Source: Xanthomonas arboricola pv. guizotiae
GTDB lineage: Bacteria; Pseudomonadota; Gammaproteobacteria; Xanthomonadales; Xanthomonadaceae
Direction of reading: 5' to 3'
NCBI RefSeq assembly: GCF_002940205.1
Contig: NZ_MDSK01000009.1
Span: 86,554-150,553, forward strand
Length of the DNA stretch: 64,000 bases
A program made the position numbers and the translations under genes. Under the pieces are notes generated by a model. That model saw only the letters and a program-made list of their open reading frames with translations, was not told where the DNA came from and made no database searches. Positions 47,782-56,971 of the stretch are shown piece by piece. Position 1 is the stretch's first letter; each line of letters begins with the position of its first letter.

Positions 47782-47822
47782 CTATAGTTTTTACGAATAC
47801 CTTTCCAGGAATATTTCATTGG
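47782..47822 (+). promoter_or_regulatory. Composite promoter element upstream of receptor 2
   Basis: Aligned without gaps to the other two elements, it has CTATAG in place of GTATTC, then GAATACC at position 14, GAA at 28 and TTTCATTGG at 33-41. It lies 188 bases before the ATG, almost the same distance as in receptor 1. The first half site is weaker than in the other two. Confidence 0.65.
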
Positions 47823-47989
47823 TGTGGCGTAATGGCCGCGTCCTATGCTCCGGCCGCAGCCGCTAGGTAAGCCTTGTCAGGATTACCACGCATCGCAATC
47901 GCCCGGCCTTCCGGTCGTGGGCGGACGCGGGCCAGCACCAACGACGGGCAGGGCGTTCGCGCACCCACCCGCTAAAAATTAGTAGTACA

Positions 47990-48005
47990 TGCGTCCTGGG
48001 AGGGA
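47990..48005 (+). promoter_or_regulatory. Conserved 16-base leader and ribosome-binding site of receptor 2
   Basis: TGCGTCCTGGGAGGGA ends 5 bases before ATG 48011, identical in sequence and position to the receptor 1 copy. Confidence 0.85.
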
Positions 48006-48010
48006 GCACC

Positions 48011-50701
48011 ATGTCAGTGCAACATCGCCACATTCCGGCAGGCCGGACTGTGGGTCAGCGTTCGATCCGTGATTTCCGCCGCTCCGTGATGGCCCTCAGT
48101 GTGGCCACGCTGTTGAGCGCGCAGGCCTATGCGCAGGATGCGACCACCCAGCAGCTGGACACCGTGCAGGTCACCGGCACGCGCAGCAGCGTCACCAAGG
48201 CGCAGTTGGTCAAGCAGAACGCCGAGCAGATCGTCGATTCGATCGTTGCCGAAGACATCGGCAAGCTGCCCGACAACAATGTCGCAGAGGCGCTGCAGCG
48301 TATCTCCGGCATCCAGATTTCGCGCAACTACGGCGAAGGCAGCTCGATCGCCATCCGCGGCCTGACCCAGGTGCGCACCGAACTCAATGGCCGTGACATC
48401 TTCACCGCCAACGATGGCCGTGGCCTGAGCTTCGAGGACGTGTCGGCCGAACTGCTAGGCGGCGTCAACGTGTACAAGAATCCCTCGGCCGACATGATCG
48501 AAGGTGGCCTGGGCGGCACCGTCGACCTGCGTACGCGCCTGCCGTTCGACTACGACGGCCGCAAGATCGCCGGCAGCGTGCAGTACAACTATTACGACCT
48601 GGCCGACGACGGCAAGCCGGCGTTCTCGGGCCTGTTCAGCGACCGCTGGCAGACCGGCATCGGCGAGATCGGCCTGCTGGTGAACTACTCGCAGCAGAAG
48701 AGCCCGTTCCGCCAGGACACCATCTCGATCGAGCCGTGGTACACGCAGACCGACCTGCCGGGCTACGAAGGCCAGCAGATTTCGGTGCCGCACGGCGCCG
48801 GCATCAACACCACCGTGGGTGAGCGCGAGCGCAAGACCGGTGCGTTTGCGATGCAGTGGCGTCCGAACGATGCGGTCGAGGTCTATACGCAGGTGCTGCG
48901 TTCGGACTACGACTTCAGCTGGCATGATTATTCGTTCTTCGCGCTGACCGGCGCCAACCCGATGCAGGGCTTGCCCGGCATCCAGGTCAACGACCGCAAC
49001 GAGTTCGTCAACGGCTCGTTCCAGAATGTGCCGACCGAGTCCAACACCAGCCTGACCGAGCGGCATTCGGTGACCACCGATTACTCGCTGGGCGCCAAGT
49101 GGACGGTCAACGAAAAGCTGACCCTGAGCACCGACTTCCAGTACGTCGATGCCACCACCACCGGCACGCGCTACATCCTGTCCACCGGTCAGGCCACCAG
49201 CCCGCAGTTCAACGTCGATTTCCGTGGCGACCTGCCACGGTTGTCGGTGACCGATTCCAGCGGTGCGGAGGGCTATCTGGCCGACATCAACAACTACAGC
49301 GGCTGGCGCTATCACCTGGACAACAAGGACGACAACAAGGGCACCGAGTTCGCCTGGCGCGCCGATATGGATCTTGCCTTCGACAGCGACTTCGTGCGCA
49401 GCTTCAAGGCCGGTGTGCGTTACACCGACCGCGATGCCGAAACCAAGGGCAACATCTATCGCTTCATGTGCATCAACAACTGCGCAGGCGCACCGTTTTC
49501 GCAGTTCCCGAACGTCGGCGTGGTGACCAATCCGATCACCGATTTCTTCCGCGGTGAAAGTCATGCCTTCGGGCCGACCCTGACCGCATCCGATGCGGCA
49601 GTGGCGAACTATCAGCAGACCCTGGCCGCCTTCGGTGCCAGCCCGCTGGAATTTGCGCCCAACAACATCAATACGCAGAACGAGAAGACCTACGCGGCCT
49701 ACGGCGTATTGCGTTTCGGCGTGGATGGCAGCATCCCGTTCGACGGCAACATCGGTGTGCGCGTGGTGCGTACCGAAGTGGGCTCGCAGGGCGTGCGCAC
49801 CGGCACCGATGCCGAAGGCGGCGGCCTGATTCCGGTGGATGCGCAGCAGACCTACACCGATGTGCTGCCGAGCTTGAACCTGCGCTGGATGCTGAGCGAT
49901 CAGCTGCAGTGGCGTTTTGCGGCCTCGCGCGGCATTTCGCGCCCGACCTTCGACAAGCTCAACCCGAACCTGAGCCTGAGCACCGGCACCTCCAACGGCG
50001 CCTCGACCTTCACCGGCAACGCGGGCAACCCGAGTCTGGAAGCGGTCAAGGCCGACCAGTTCGACACCGCGCTGGAGTGGTACTTCGGCCAGGGTTCGAT
50101 GATGTACGGCACCGTGTTCTACAAGAAGGTGGAAGGCTTTATCGCCAACGCCGTCTTCAATGAGGTGTACGACGGCCAGGTGTGGCAGATCACCCGTCCG
50201 GTCAACGGCGATGCCGGCAAGATCCGCGGCGCGGAATTGGGCTACACGCAGTTCTTCGACTTCCTGCCGGGCTGGTTGAGCGGCTTCGGCCTGCAGACCA
50301 ACTACACCTATGTCGACAGCGAGGCGCCCAGCCCCACTGCCACCGACACCAACGGCCAGTCGTTGACGGTGCCGCTGGAAGGCCTGTCCAAGAACAGCTA
50401 CAACGCGATTCTCAGCTACGAAACAGCGCGCTTCCAGGGCCGTGTGGCCTACAACTGGCGCAGCGACTGGCTGGTGACCACTGCGGGCAACGGCACCGGC
50501 AATCTGCCGGTCTACAACAAGGGCTTCGGCCAGCTGGATGCCTCGCTGCGTTTCAACATCAATGATGTGTGGTCGATTTCGCTCGATGGCGTGAATCTGC
50601 TCGATACCCGCCGCGAAAGCTACCTGGGTGTCGAGTCGCGCTACCGCGACTTCGTGATCAACGATCGTCGGTATGGCCTGACCTTGCGGGCCAGCCTGTA
50701 G
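48011..50701 (+). CDS. TonB-dependent receptor 2 of the xyloglucan locus
   Basis: The 896-residue receptor has a signal peptide ending AQAYAQ, a TonB-box-like LDTVQVTGTRSS, a plug (IVAEDIGKLPDNNVAEALQRISGIQI, IAIRGLTQVRTELNGRDIFTA, VNVYKNPSADMIEGGLGGTVDLRTR, in parts) and a barrel ending LTLRASL. It is clearly paralogous to receptor 1, with the same plug motif order. It ends before a strong terminator, so it is a separate transcript from the downstream enzyme genes. Confidence 0.94.
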   Translation: MSVQHRHIPAGRTVGQRSIRDFRRSVMALSVATLLSAQAYAQDATTQQLDTVQVTGTRSSVTKAQLVKQNAEQIVDSIVAEDIGKLPDNNVAEALQRISGIQISRNYGEGSSIAIRGLTQVRTELNGRDIFTANDGRGLSFEDVSAELLGGVNVYKNPSADMIEGGLGGTVDLRTRLPFDYDGRKIAGSVQYNYYDLADDGKPAFSGLFSDRWQTGIGEIGLLVNYSQQKSPFRQDTISIEPWYTQTDLPGYEGQQISVPHGAGINTTVGERERKTGAFAMQWRPNDAVEVYTQVLRSDYDFSWHDYSFFALTGANPMQGLPGIQVNDRNEFVNGSFQNVPTESNTSLTERHSVTTDYSLGAKWTVNEKLTLSTDFQYVDATTTGTRYILSTGQATSPQFNVDFRGDLPRLSVTDSSGAEGYLADINNYSGWRYHLDNKDDNKGTEFAWRADMDLAFDSDFVRSFKAGVRYTDRDAETKGNIYRFMCINNCAGAPFSQFPNVGVVTNPITDFFRGESHAFGPTLTASDAAVANYQQTLAAFGASPLEFAPNNINTQNEKTYAAYGVLRFGVDGSIPFDGNIGVRVVRTEVGSQGVRTGTDAEGGGLIPVDAQQTYTDVLPSLNLRWMLSDQLQWRFAASRGISRPTFDKLNPNLSLSTGTSNGASTFTGNAGNPSLEAVKADQFDTALEWYFGQGSMMYGTVFYKKVEGFIANAVFNEVYDGQVWQITRPVNGDAGKIRGAELGYTQFFDFLPGWLSGFGLQTNYTYVDSEAPSPTATDTNGQSLTVPLEGLSKNSYNAILSYETARFQGRVAYNWRSDWLVTTAGNGTGNLPVYNKGFGQLDASLRFNINDVWSISLDGVNLLDTRRESYLGVESRYRDFVINDRRYGLTLRASL

Positions 50702-50724
50702 AACGCGCCGTAGGAAGTGCGTCT

Positions 50725-50769
50725 CCGGTCCGGCGAGCTGTGCAGGCAGCTCGTTGGGCCGGTGTTTTT
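50725..50769 (+). terminator. Strong terminator between receptor 2 and the enzyme genes
   Basis: A 16-pair stem (CCGGTCCGGCGAGCTG / CAGCTCGTTGGGCCGG, three G-U pairs, six-base loop) is followed by TGTTTTT. It lies 24 bases after the receptor stop, so the GH74 gene needs its own promoter or readthrough. Confidence 0.88.
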
Positions 50770-50772
50770 CCT

Positions 50773-50793
50773 ATCGATGGCGACGCCATCGAT
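50773..50793. promoter_or_regulatory. Perfect 9-3-9 palindrome upstream of the GH74 gene
   Basis: ATCGATGGC-GAC-GCCATCGAT, centred 30 bases before the GH74 ATG and just after the terminator T-run. It could be an operator or a small leader hairpin. It does not match the composite receptor element. Function is inferred only from symmetry and position. Confidence 0.55.
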
Positions 50794-50812
50794 CGCGAGG
50801 GGAGCCGGAGGA

Positions 50813-53071
50813 ATGATCGCCTTGATCGATCCGCCTACTAAGCGCCGACTTTTCGCAGCAGACGCATGCGTGGCCGCTATGGCCCTGATGCTGCTGGTGC
50901 TCTTCGCTACGTCCCGGGTGCATGCGGCCGAGCCCGCCACGCCGGGGCCGTATCAGTGGCGCAGCGTCGCCATTGGCGGTGGCGGCTTTGTCACCGGTGT
51001 GCTGTTTCATCCCGCCGAACGCGATCTTGCGTATGCGCGCACCGATGTCGGTGGTGCCTACCGCTGGGATGCGCAGGCGCGGCAGTGGGTGGCGCTGACC
51101 GATTGGCTGGGCGCCGACGACTGGAATCTGATGGGGATCGACGCCTTTGCGGTCGATCCTGCCGACCCGAACGCCCTGTATCTGGCCGCGGGCACCTACA
51201 TGCACGAACGCGCGGGCAATGCGGCGGTATTGCGTTCGTTCGATCGCGGCAAAAGTTTCGAACGCGCCGAGTTGCCGTTCAAGCTCGGTGGCAATCAATT
51301 GGGCCGCGCCAACGGTGAGCGGCTGGCCGTGGACCCGCACGACGGCCGTGTGGTGTTGCTGGGCTCACGCGATGCAGGCCTGTGGCGCAGCGACGATCGC
51401 GGCGTGCACTGGGCACGGGTGGAGGCATTTCCTGCCGATGCATTGGCAGGCGCCACGGCGCGCAATCATGTCGGACGCGAGCAGGCCGTGGGGATCGCTT
51501 TTGTCGTCTTCGATGCCGCCAGCGGCCGCGCCGGCCGTCCGACCCCGCGCATCTATGTCGGCGTATCCACCGCGCAAACCAGTCTGTATGTCTCCGAGGA
51601 TGCCGGCCGCAGCTGGTCTGCGGTGGCCGGGCAGCCCAAGGGCCTGCGTCCCAGTCATATGGCCGGCGGCAGCGATGGGCAGTGGTACCTGAGCTACGGC
51701 GACCAGCCCGGGCCGGACCTGATGGCCGGCGGCGCGCTATGGAACTACGACGCGGCGCAGCGCCGCTGGCGCGAGATCAGCCCGATCCCGCAACCGGCCA
51801 GCGGCGATGGCTTCGGCTGGGGCGCGGTGGCGGTGGACCCGCAACAACCGCACGTGTTGTTGGCCAGCACATTCCGCCGCCGCACGCCGCGCGATGAGTT
51901 GTTCCGCAGCAGCGATGGTGGGCGTAGCTGGACGCCGCTGTTGGCGAACGCGCAGTTCGATCACAGCGCCGCGCCGTGGACGGCGCACGCAACGCCGCAC
52001 TGGATGGGCGCGCTGGCGATCGATCCGTTCGACAGCAACCACGCCCTGTTCGTCACCGGTTACGGCATCTGGGCCTCGCGCAATCTGCAGGATTTCGCTG
52101 CACGAAGGCAGCCGTTGCAGTGGTGGTTCCAGGACCGTGGGCTGGAAGAAACCGTGCCGCTGGATCTGCTCAGCCCGATGGGCGGTGCGCATCTGCTCAG
52201 CGCGTTGGGCGATATCGACGGCTTTCGGCATGATGCACTGGACACTGCGCAGCTGCAGTATCTGGGCCCGCGCCTGACCAATGGCGAGAGCATCGATGCC
52301 GCCGGGCAGGCCGCGCAATGGGTGGTGCGCAGCGGCACCGTGCGCGATCGCCGCAACAACGAGGTCCGTGCGCTGTATTCGCGCGATGGCGGCGCGCAGT
52401 GGACGGCGTTCGCCAGCGAGCCGCCAGCCGGGCAGGGCGCCGGCAACATCGCCATCGCCGCCGATGCATCCCATGTGGTGTGGGCACCGGACAAGGGCGG
52501 CAGCTGGCGTACCGCCGACTTCGGCAAGCACTGGCAGCGGGTGCAGGGGCTGCCCGAGACCGCAGTGGCGGTGGCCGATCGCGTCGATGCGCGGCGCTGG
52601 TATGCCGTGGATACCGCCAGTGGGCGCTTGTACGAGAGCCGCGATGGTGCAGCGAACTTTCGCGACACCGGTGCCCAGGCCGGCAACCCGGCGCGTGACG
52701 AACGGGCGCGCCCGCAGCTGCGCCCGGATCCGTGGCGGGCGGGGGTGGTGTATCTGGCCAGCCCCGCGCTGGGCGTGATGCGCTGGCAGGACGGGCGTTT
52801 GCAGACCTTATCCAGGCCGGATGAGGCGCGTTCGCTGGGCATCGGCAAGGCACTGCGCGATGGCGCACCGCCGGCGCTGTATCTGGCCGGCCGCGTGGAT
52901 GGAGTGGACGGCGTGTTCCGCTCCGACGATGAAGGCGCGCACTGGTTGCGCATCAACGACGACGCGCACCGGTTCGGCAAGCCCTACAGCGTCACCGGCG
53001 ATCCGCGCATCCCCGGGCGTGTGTACTTCGCCACCGGTGGCCGTGGCATCTTTTACGGCGATCCACGATGA
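50813..53071 (+). CDS. GH74 xyloglucanase
   Basis: The 752-residue enzyme should cleave the xyloglucan backbone outside or at the outer membrane. A signal peptide ends near VHA. The rest is a two-domain beta-propeller of repeated Asp-box-like turns (FDRGKSFERAELP, SDDRGVHWARVE, SEDAGRSWSAVAG, SRDGGAQWTAFA). The two catalytic Asp positions of GH74 are visible: D78 in YARTDVGGAYRWD and D467 in HLLSALGDIDGF. ATG 50813 follows a GGAGCCGGAGG-type ribosome-binding site. The following gene encodes an esterase that removes acetyl groups from the product. Confidence 0.93.
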   Translation: MIALIDPPTKRRLFAADACVAAMALMLLVLFATSRVHAAEPATPGPYQWRSVAIGGGGFVTGVLFHPAERDLAYARTDVGGAYRWDAQARQWVALTDWLGADDWNLMGIDAFAVDPADPNALYLAAGTYMHERAGNAAVLRSFDRGKSFERAELPFKLGGNQLGRANGERLAVDPHDGRVVLLGSRDAGLWRSDDRGVHWARVEAFPADALAGATARNHVGREQAVGIAFVVFDAASGRAGRPTPRIYVGVSTAQTSLYVSEDAGRSWSAVAGQPKGLRPSHMAGGSDGQWYLSYGDQPGPDLMAGGALWNYDAAQRRWREISPIPQPASGDGFGWGAVAVDPQQPHVLLASTFRRRTPRDELFRSSDGGRSWTPLLANAQFDHSAAPWTAHATPHWMGALAIDPFDSNHALFVTGYGIWASRNLQDFAARRQPLQWWFQDRGLEETVPLDLLSPMGGAHLLSALGDIDGFRHDALDTAQLQYLGPRLTNGESIDAAGQAAQWVVRSGTVRDRRNNEVRALYSRDGGAQWTAFASEPPAGQGAGNIAIAADASHVVWAPDKGGSWRTADFGKHWQRVQGLPETAVAVADRVDARRWYAVDTASGRLYESRDGAANFRDTGAQAGNPARDERARPQLRPDPWRAGVVYLASPALGVMRWQDGRLQTLSRPDEARSLGIGKALRDGAPPALYLAGRVDGVDGVFRSDDEGAHWLRINDDAHRFGKPYSVTGDPRIPGRVYFATGGRGIFYGDPR

Positions 53072-53177
53072 GCGCTGCATCGCTGTGCGCGTCGTCGCGC
53101 TGTCTTACCGTGTACGGCGGCATGCGCCGTCGCATCGCTGCGCGCCGAGTGGCCGCGCCGACCCTGGAGATCACTGC

Positions 53178-55094
53178 ATGACCGTTTCCCTCATCCGTCG
53201 TGGCTGCCTGTTGGGCCTGGTGCTGGCCAGCCCTGCCGTGTTGGCGCAACCGAGCCTGCCGTTGTTGTTTGCCGACGGCGCGGTGCTGCAGCGCGACCAG
53301 GCGATGCCGGTGTGGGGCTGGGCCACGCCCCATGCCGCCATCACGGTCAGCTTCGACGGCAAGCGGGCCACCGCCAAGGCCGATGCCGAGGGCCGGTGGA
53401 AGGTGAGCCTGCCCGCGCACAAGGCCGGCGGCCCCTATGTGCTGAGCGTGCAGGGCGACGGCGGCCAGTTGCAGGTGCGCGATGTGCTGGTCGGCGATGT
53501 GTGGCTGGCCAGCGGTCAATCGAACATGGAGTGGCCGTTGGCGCAGGCCAGCGATGGCCCGCAGGCGGTGGCGGCGGCCAACGACCCGCAGTTGCGGCAC
53601 TTCAAGGTGCCCAAGTCGTGGTCGCTGCAGCCGGAAGCGCGCCTGAGCGGCGGCGACTGGAAGTCCGCCACGCCGGACAACGCCGGCGAGTTCACCGCAG
53701 TCGGTTATTTCTTCGCCAAGGAGTTGCGCGCCAGCACCGGCGTGCCGATCGGCATCGTCAACAGCACCTGGGGCGGCAGCGCGATCGAGGCGTGGATGGA
53801 TGCGGCCTCGCTGGGCCTGGATGCCGGGCAGAACCAGGGCGCGATCGAAGCGATCAAGCAGCGCGATGCCGCTGCGCAGGCCGCCACCGGCAAGCGCATC
53901 GCGCGCTGGCCCAAGGTGGATGGCGAGATGCCGCAGTGGCGCCAGGCGTCGTTCGACGACAGCGACTGGGACAGCATCCCGACCAGCCAGCAGTGGGAAT
54001 CCAGCGGCTATGACGGCATGGACGGGATCGCCTGGTATCGCACCACGGTCACCCTCAGCGCTGCCGAAGCCAAGGCCGGTATCACGCTGGGCGTGGGACA
54101 GATCGACGACTCGGACATCACCTACGTCAATGGCCAGCAGGTGGGCGCGACCGAAAAGCAATGGAACCTGCCGCGCGTCTACAGCGTGCCGGCTTCGGCC
54201 TTGCATGCAGGGGTCAACCACATCGCCGTGCGGGTGGAAGACCTCAGCGGCGGTGGCGGCATGCATGGCCCGGACGAGCAGCGCTTCGTGCAGACCAGCG
54301 CCGGTGCCAAACGCGGGTTGGGCGGCTGGAAGTTCCGCCCCGCCGCCGTGCGTGTATCGCTGGTCGACAACAAGAACCAGCTGCCCACGCTGCTGTACAA
54401 CCAGATGATCCATCCGCTGCAGCCGTTCCCGGTCAAGGGCGTGATCTGGTACCAGGGCGAAACCAATGCCAGCGACACCGGCGCGGTGAAATATCGCCAA
54501 CAGTTCGCCGCGATGATCCAGCAATGGCGCGCCGAACGCGGCGCGAAAACGCTGCCGTTCCTGTGGGTGCAGCTGGCCAACTTCAAGGCCGGCGGCGACA
54601 AGGGCGAGCTGAGCCCGTGGGCACTGTTGCGCGAGTCGCAGTCCAAGACGCTGGCGCTGCCGGCGACCGGGCAGGCGGTGATCATCGATATCGGCAACCC
54701 CACCGACATCCATCCCACCAACAAGCGCGATGTCGGCCATCGTCTGGCGCTTGCTGCACGTCATGTGGCGTACGGCGAAACGCTAGTGTACAGCGCGCCG
54801 GTGTTCAAGCGCGCAAGCTTTGACGGTGGCGAAGCGGTGCTCACGTTCGACCTGCAGGGCAGTGCACTGCAGGTGCGCGGCGGCGGTGCAGTGCAGGGCT
54901 TCCGCATCGCCGGCGCCGATCAACGCTTCCACCCGGCCACCGCGCAGATCGATGGCGAGCGCGTGACCGTGCGCAGCGCTGCGGTGACCGCACCGGTGGC
55001 CGTGCGCTACGGCTGGAGCGAGAACCCGGACGACGCCAACCTGGTCAATCGCGAACATCTTCCCGTTTCCCCCTTCCGCACCGATACCTGGTGA
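53178..55094 (+). CDS. CE20-type xyloglucan acetylesterase (sialate O-acetylesterase-like)
   Basis: The 638-residue protein has a signal peptide ([10 protein letters not shown]) and an SGNH-like esterase core. [14 protein letters not shown] carries the nucleophile Ser in block I. A late [23 protein letters not shown] supplies Asp and His. The core is split by an inserted jelly-roll-like segment (about residues 220-360, with DDSDWDSIP and [12 protein letters not shown]). CE20 was defined from Xanthomonas xyloglucan enzymes. Removal of acetyl groups from galactosyl side chains would precede GH35. Confidence 0.9.
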   Translation: MTVSLIRRGCLLGLVLASPAVLAQPSLPLLFADGAVLQRDQAMPVWGWATPHAAITVSFDGKRATAKADAEGRWKVSLPAHKAGGPYVLSVQGDGGQLQVRDVLVGDVWLASGQSNMEWPLAQASDGPQAVAAANDPQLRHFKVPKSWSLQPEARLSGGDWKSATPDNAGEFTAVGYFFAKELRASTGVPIGIVNSTWGGSAIEAWMDAASLGLDAGQNQGAIEAIKQRDAAAQAATGKRIARWPKVDGEMPQWRQASFDDSDWDSIPTSQQWESSGYDGMDGIAWYRTTVTLSAAEAKAGITLGVGQIDDSDITYVNGQQVGATEKQWNLPRVYSVPASALHAGVNHIAVRVEDLSGGGGMHGPDEQRFVQTSAGAKRGLGGWKFRPAAVRVSLVDNKNQLPTLLYNQMIHPLQPFPVKGVIWYQGETNASDTGAVKYRQQFAAMIQQWRAERGAKTLPFLWVQLANFKAGGDKGELSPWALLRESQSKTLALPATGQAVIIDIGNPTDIHPTNKRDVGHRLALAARHVAYGETLVYSAPVFKRASFDGGEAVLTFDLQGSALQVRGGGAVQGFRIAGADQRFHPATAQIDGERVTVRSAAVTAPVAVRYGWSENPDDANLVNREHLPVSPFRTDTW

Positions 55095-55105
55095 CACGGA
55101 GTCTT

Positions 55106-56848
55106 ATGTCCATGCATTCCCCCGTTGCGCGCGTCATCTCCCATTCCAACGCACGGCGTTGCCTGCGTCCGCTGCTGCTGTCCGCGCTAACGCTGGCGTT
55201 GGCGGCATGTCAATCCGGCGAGCAGGACGACAAAGCCAAACCGGCCGCGGTCGCACCCACTGCCGGTAGCGCAGCGACCGCGCCTGCCACGGCAGCGGCG
55301 CCGGCTGCGCAGACGCCGATGCCGCAGTTCGTCAGCAAGGACGGCAAGCACGCATTGATGGTCGATGGTGCGCCGTTCCTGATCCTGGGCGCGCAGGTCA
55401 ACAACTCCAGCAACTATCCCGGCGTGATGGACAAGGTGTGGCCAGCGATGCAGGTGCTCGGCCCCAATACCGTGCAGGTGCCGATCGCCTGGGAGCAGGT
55501 GGAGCCGGAAGAAGGCAAGTTCGATTTCTCCTTCGTCGATACGCTGCTCACGCAGGCGCGCGAGCACAAGGTGCGGCTGGTGCTGTTGTGGTTTGCGACC
55601 TGGAAGAACAACGGCCCGCAGTACGCGCCGCATTGGGTCAAGACCGACAACCAGCGCTTTCCGCGCGTGATCACCCGCGAGGGCAAATCGATCGGCTCGT
55701 TGTCGCCGCATGCGCAAGCCACCCTGGAGGCAGACCGCAAGGCATTCGTCGCCTTCATGCAGCATCTGAAAAAGGTGGACCCGCAACACACCGTGATCAT
55801 GATCCAGCCGGAGAACGAGCCGGGCACCTACGGCAGCGTGCGCGACTTCTCGCCGACGGCGCAGAAGTTGTTCGAAGGCCCGGTGCCGGATGAGCTGATC
55901 AAGCGCTTGAACAGGCAGCCGGGCACCTGGGCACAAGTGTTCGGTGCCGATGCCGACGAATTCTTCCACGCCTGGTCGATCGGTCGTTATATCGATCAAG
56001 TCGTCGAGGCCGGCAAGGCCGAGTATCCGTTGCCGATGTACGTCAATGCCGCGCTGCGTGGTCCGTTCAATCCCGGCCAGCCCGGCCAGTACGCCAGCGG
56101 TGGCCCCACCGACAACGTGCTGGATGTGTGGAAGGCCGCCGGCCCGCATATCGACCTGCTGGCGCCGGACATCTACATGCCCGAGTACCGCATGTACACC
56201 ACGGTGCTGGAACGTTATGCACGCCCGGACAATGCGCTGTTCGTGGCCGAAACCGGCAACCGCCCGGAGTACGCGCGCTATCTGTTCCCCACGCTGGGCC
56301 ACGACGGCATCGGCTGGTCGGCGTTCGGCATCGACTACACGCGTTATTCCAACTATCCGCTGGGCGCCAAGCACGTCAACGCAGAAACCCTGGCCCCGTT
56401 CGCGCTGGGTTTCGAACTGGTCAAGCGCGGCATGCGTCCGTTCGCCAAGGCCGCGTCCGAAGGCAAGCTGCACGGCACTGCCGAAGAACCCGGCCAGGCG
56501 GTGCAGGAGCTGCAGCTCAACGAACGTTGGGGCGCCACCATCACCTACGGCGTGCCGCAGTTCTGGTTCAAGGGCGAGCCGCCGGGCAACCCCGAGCCGA
56601 TCGGCGCGGCCTTGATCGCCGAGCTCGGCCCTGACGAATTCCTGGTCACCGGCTACCACGTGCGCGTGACCCTGCATCCGGCAAGCGAGGCGACCGCCAA
56701 CATGCTCTACGACCGCGTCGAGGAAGGCGTCTACGACGGCAGCGACTGGAAGTTCGAGCGCAACTGGAACGGCGACCAGACCGATTACGGCGTCAATTTT
56801 TCCAGCGCGCCGCAGCTGCTCAGGATCAAGCTGACCACTTACAAGTAA
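55106..56848 (+). CDS. GH35 beta-galactosidase (DUF5597 type) lipoprotein
   Basis: The 580-residue enzyme should release galactose from xyloglucan side chains. It starts at ATG 55106 with GGAGT upstream and has a lipoprotein signal (LALAACQSG). The barrel has acid/base Glu238 (QPENEPG) and nucleophile Glu382 (FVAETGNRP). The C-terminal DUF5597-type domain is present. The released galactose could enter the galactonate pathway encoded by the dgo operon if a galactose dehydrogenase exists elsewhere. Confidence 0.92.
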   Translation: MSMHSPVARVISHSNARRCLRPLLLSALTLALAACQSGEQDDKAKPAAVAPTAGSAATAPATAAAPAAQTPMPQFVSKDGKHALMVDGAPFLILGAQVNNSSNYPGVMDKVWPAMQVLGPNTVQVPIAWEQVEPEEGKFDFSFVDTLLTQAREHKVRLVLLWFATWKNNGPQYAPHWVKTDNQRFPRVITREGKSIGSLSPHAQATLEADRKAFVAFMQHLKKVDPQHTVIMIQPENEPGTYGSVRDFSPTAQKLFEGPVPDELIKRLNRQPGTWAQVFGADADEFFHAWSIGRYIDQVVEAGKAEYPLPMYVNAALRGPFNPGQPGQYASGGPTDNVLDVWKAAGPHIDLLAPDIYMPEYRMYTTVLERYARPDNALFVAETGNRPEYARYLFPTLGHDGIGWSAFGIDYTRYSNYPLGAKHVNAETLAPFALGFELVKRGMRPFAKAASEGKLHGTAEEPGQAVQELQLNERWGATITYGVPQFWFKGEPPGNPEPIGAALIAELGPDEFLVTGYHVRVTLHPASEATANMLYDRVEEGVYDGSDWKFERNWNGDQTDYGVNFSSAPQLLRIKLTTYK

Positions 56849-56971
56849 GCCTGCACGGCCGCCTGCTGCGCAGCCCGATCGCTGCGCAGCACGCCGTCTT
56901 CCAGGTCGAACGCAACGAACCCATGCGTTGCCCCCCCCGCGGCAGCGTTTCGTAATTCCAAGGGAGTGAAC

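Larger units (their letters stand above)
47672..48010. other. 339-base gap between the receptors: three hairpins, promoter element and leader
   Basis: Hairpins GCGGGCTCG/CGAGCCCGC (47699-47722), GCCCGG/CCGGGC (47731-47746) and GCCGGG-TTT-CCCGGC (47763-47777) follow the receptor 1 stop without T-runs. The composite element (47782-47822) follows them, and then the receptor 2 leader. A partial LexA-like half site (TTAGTAGTA, 47979-47987) lies near the end but lacks its second half. No gene is supported. Confidence 0.7.

Noticed and set aside
47979..47987. LexA-like half site TTAGTAGTA in front of receptor 2
   Set aside because: Only the left half matches; the continuation CATGCG lacks the ATACTACTAA half present at lexA, so an SOS role is not supported.
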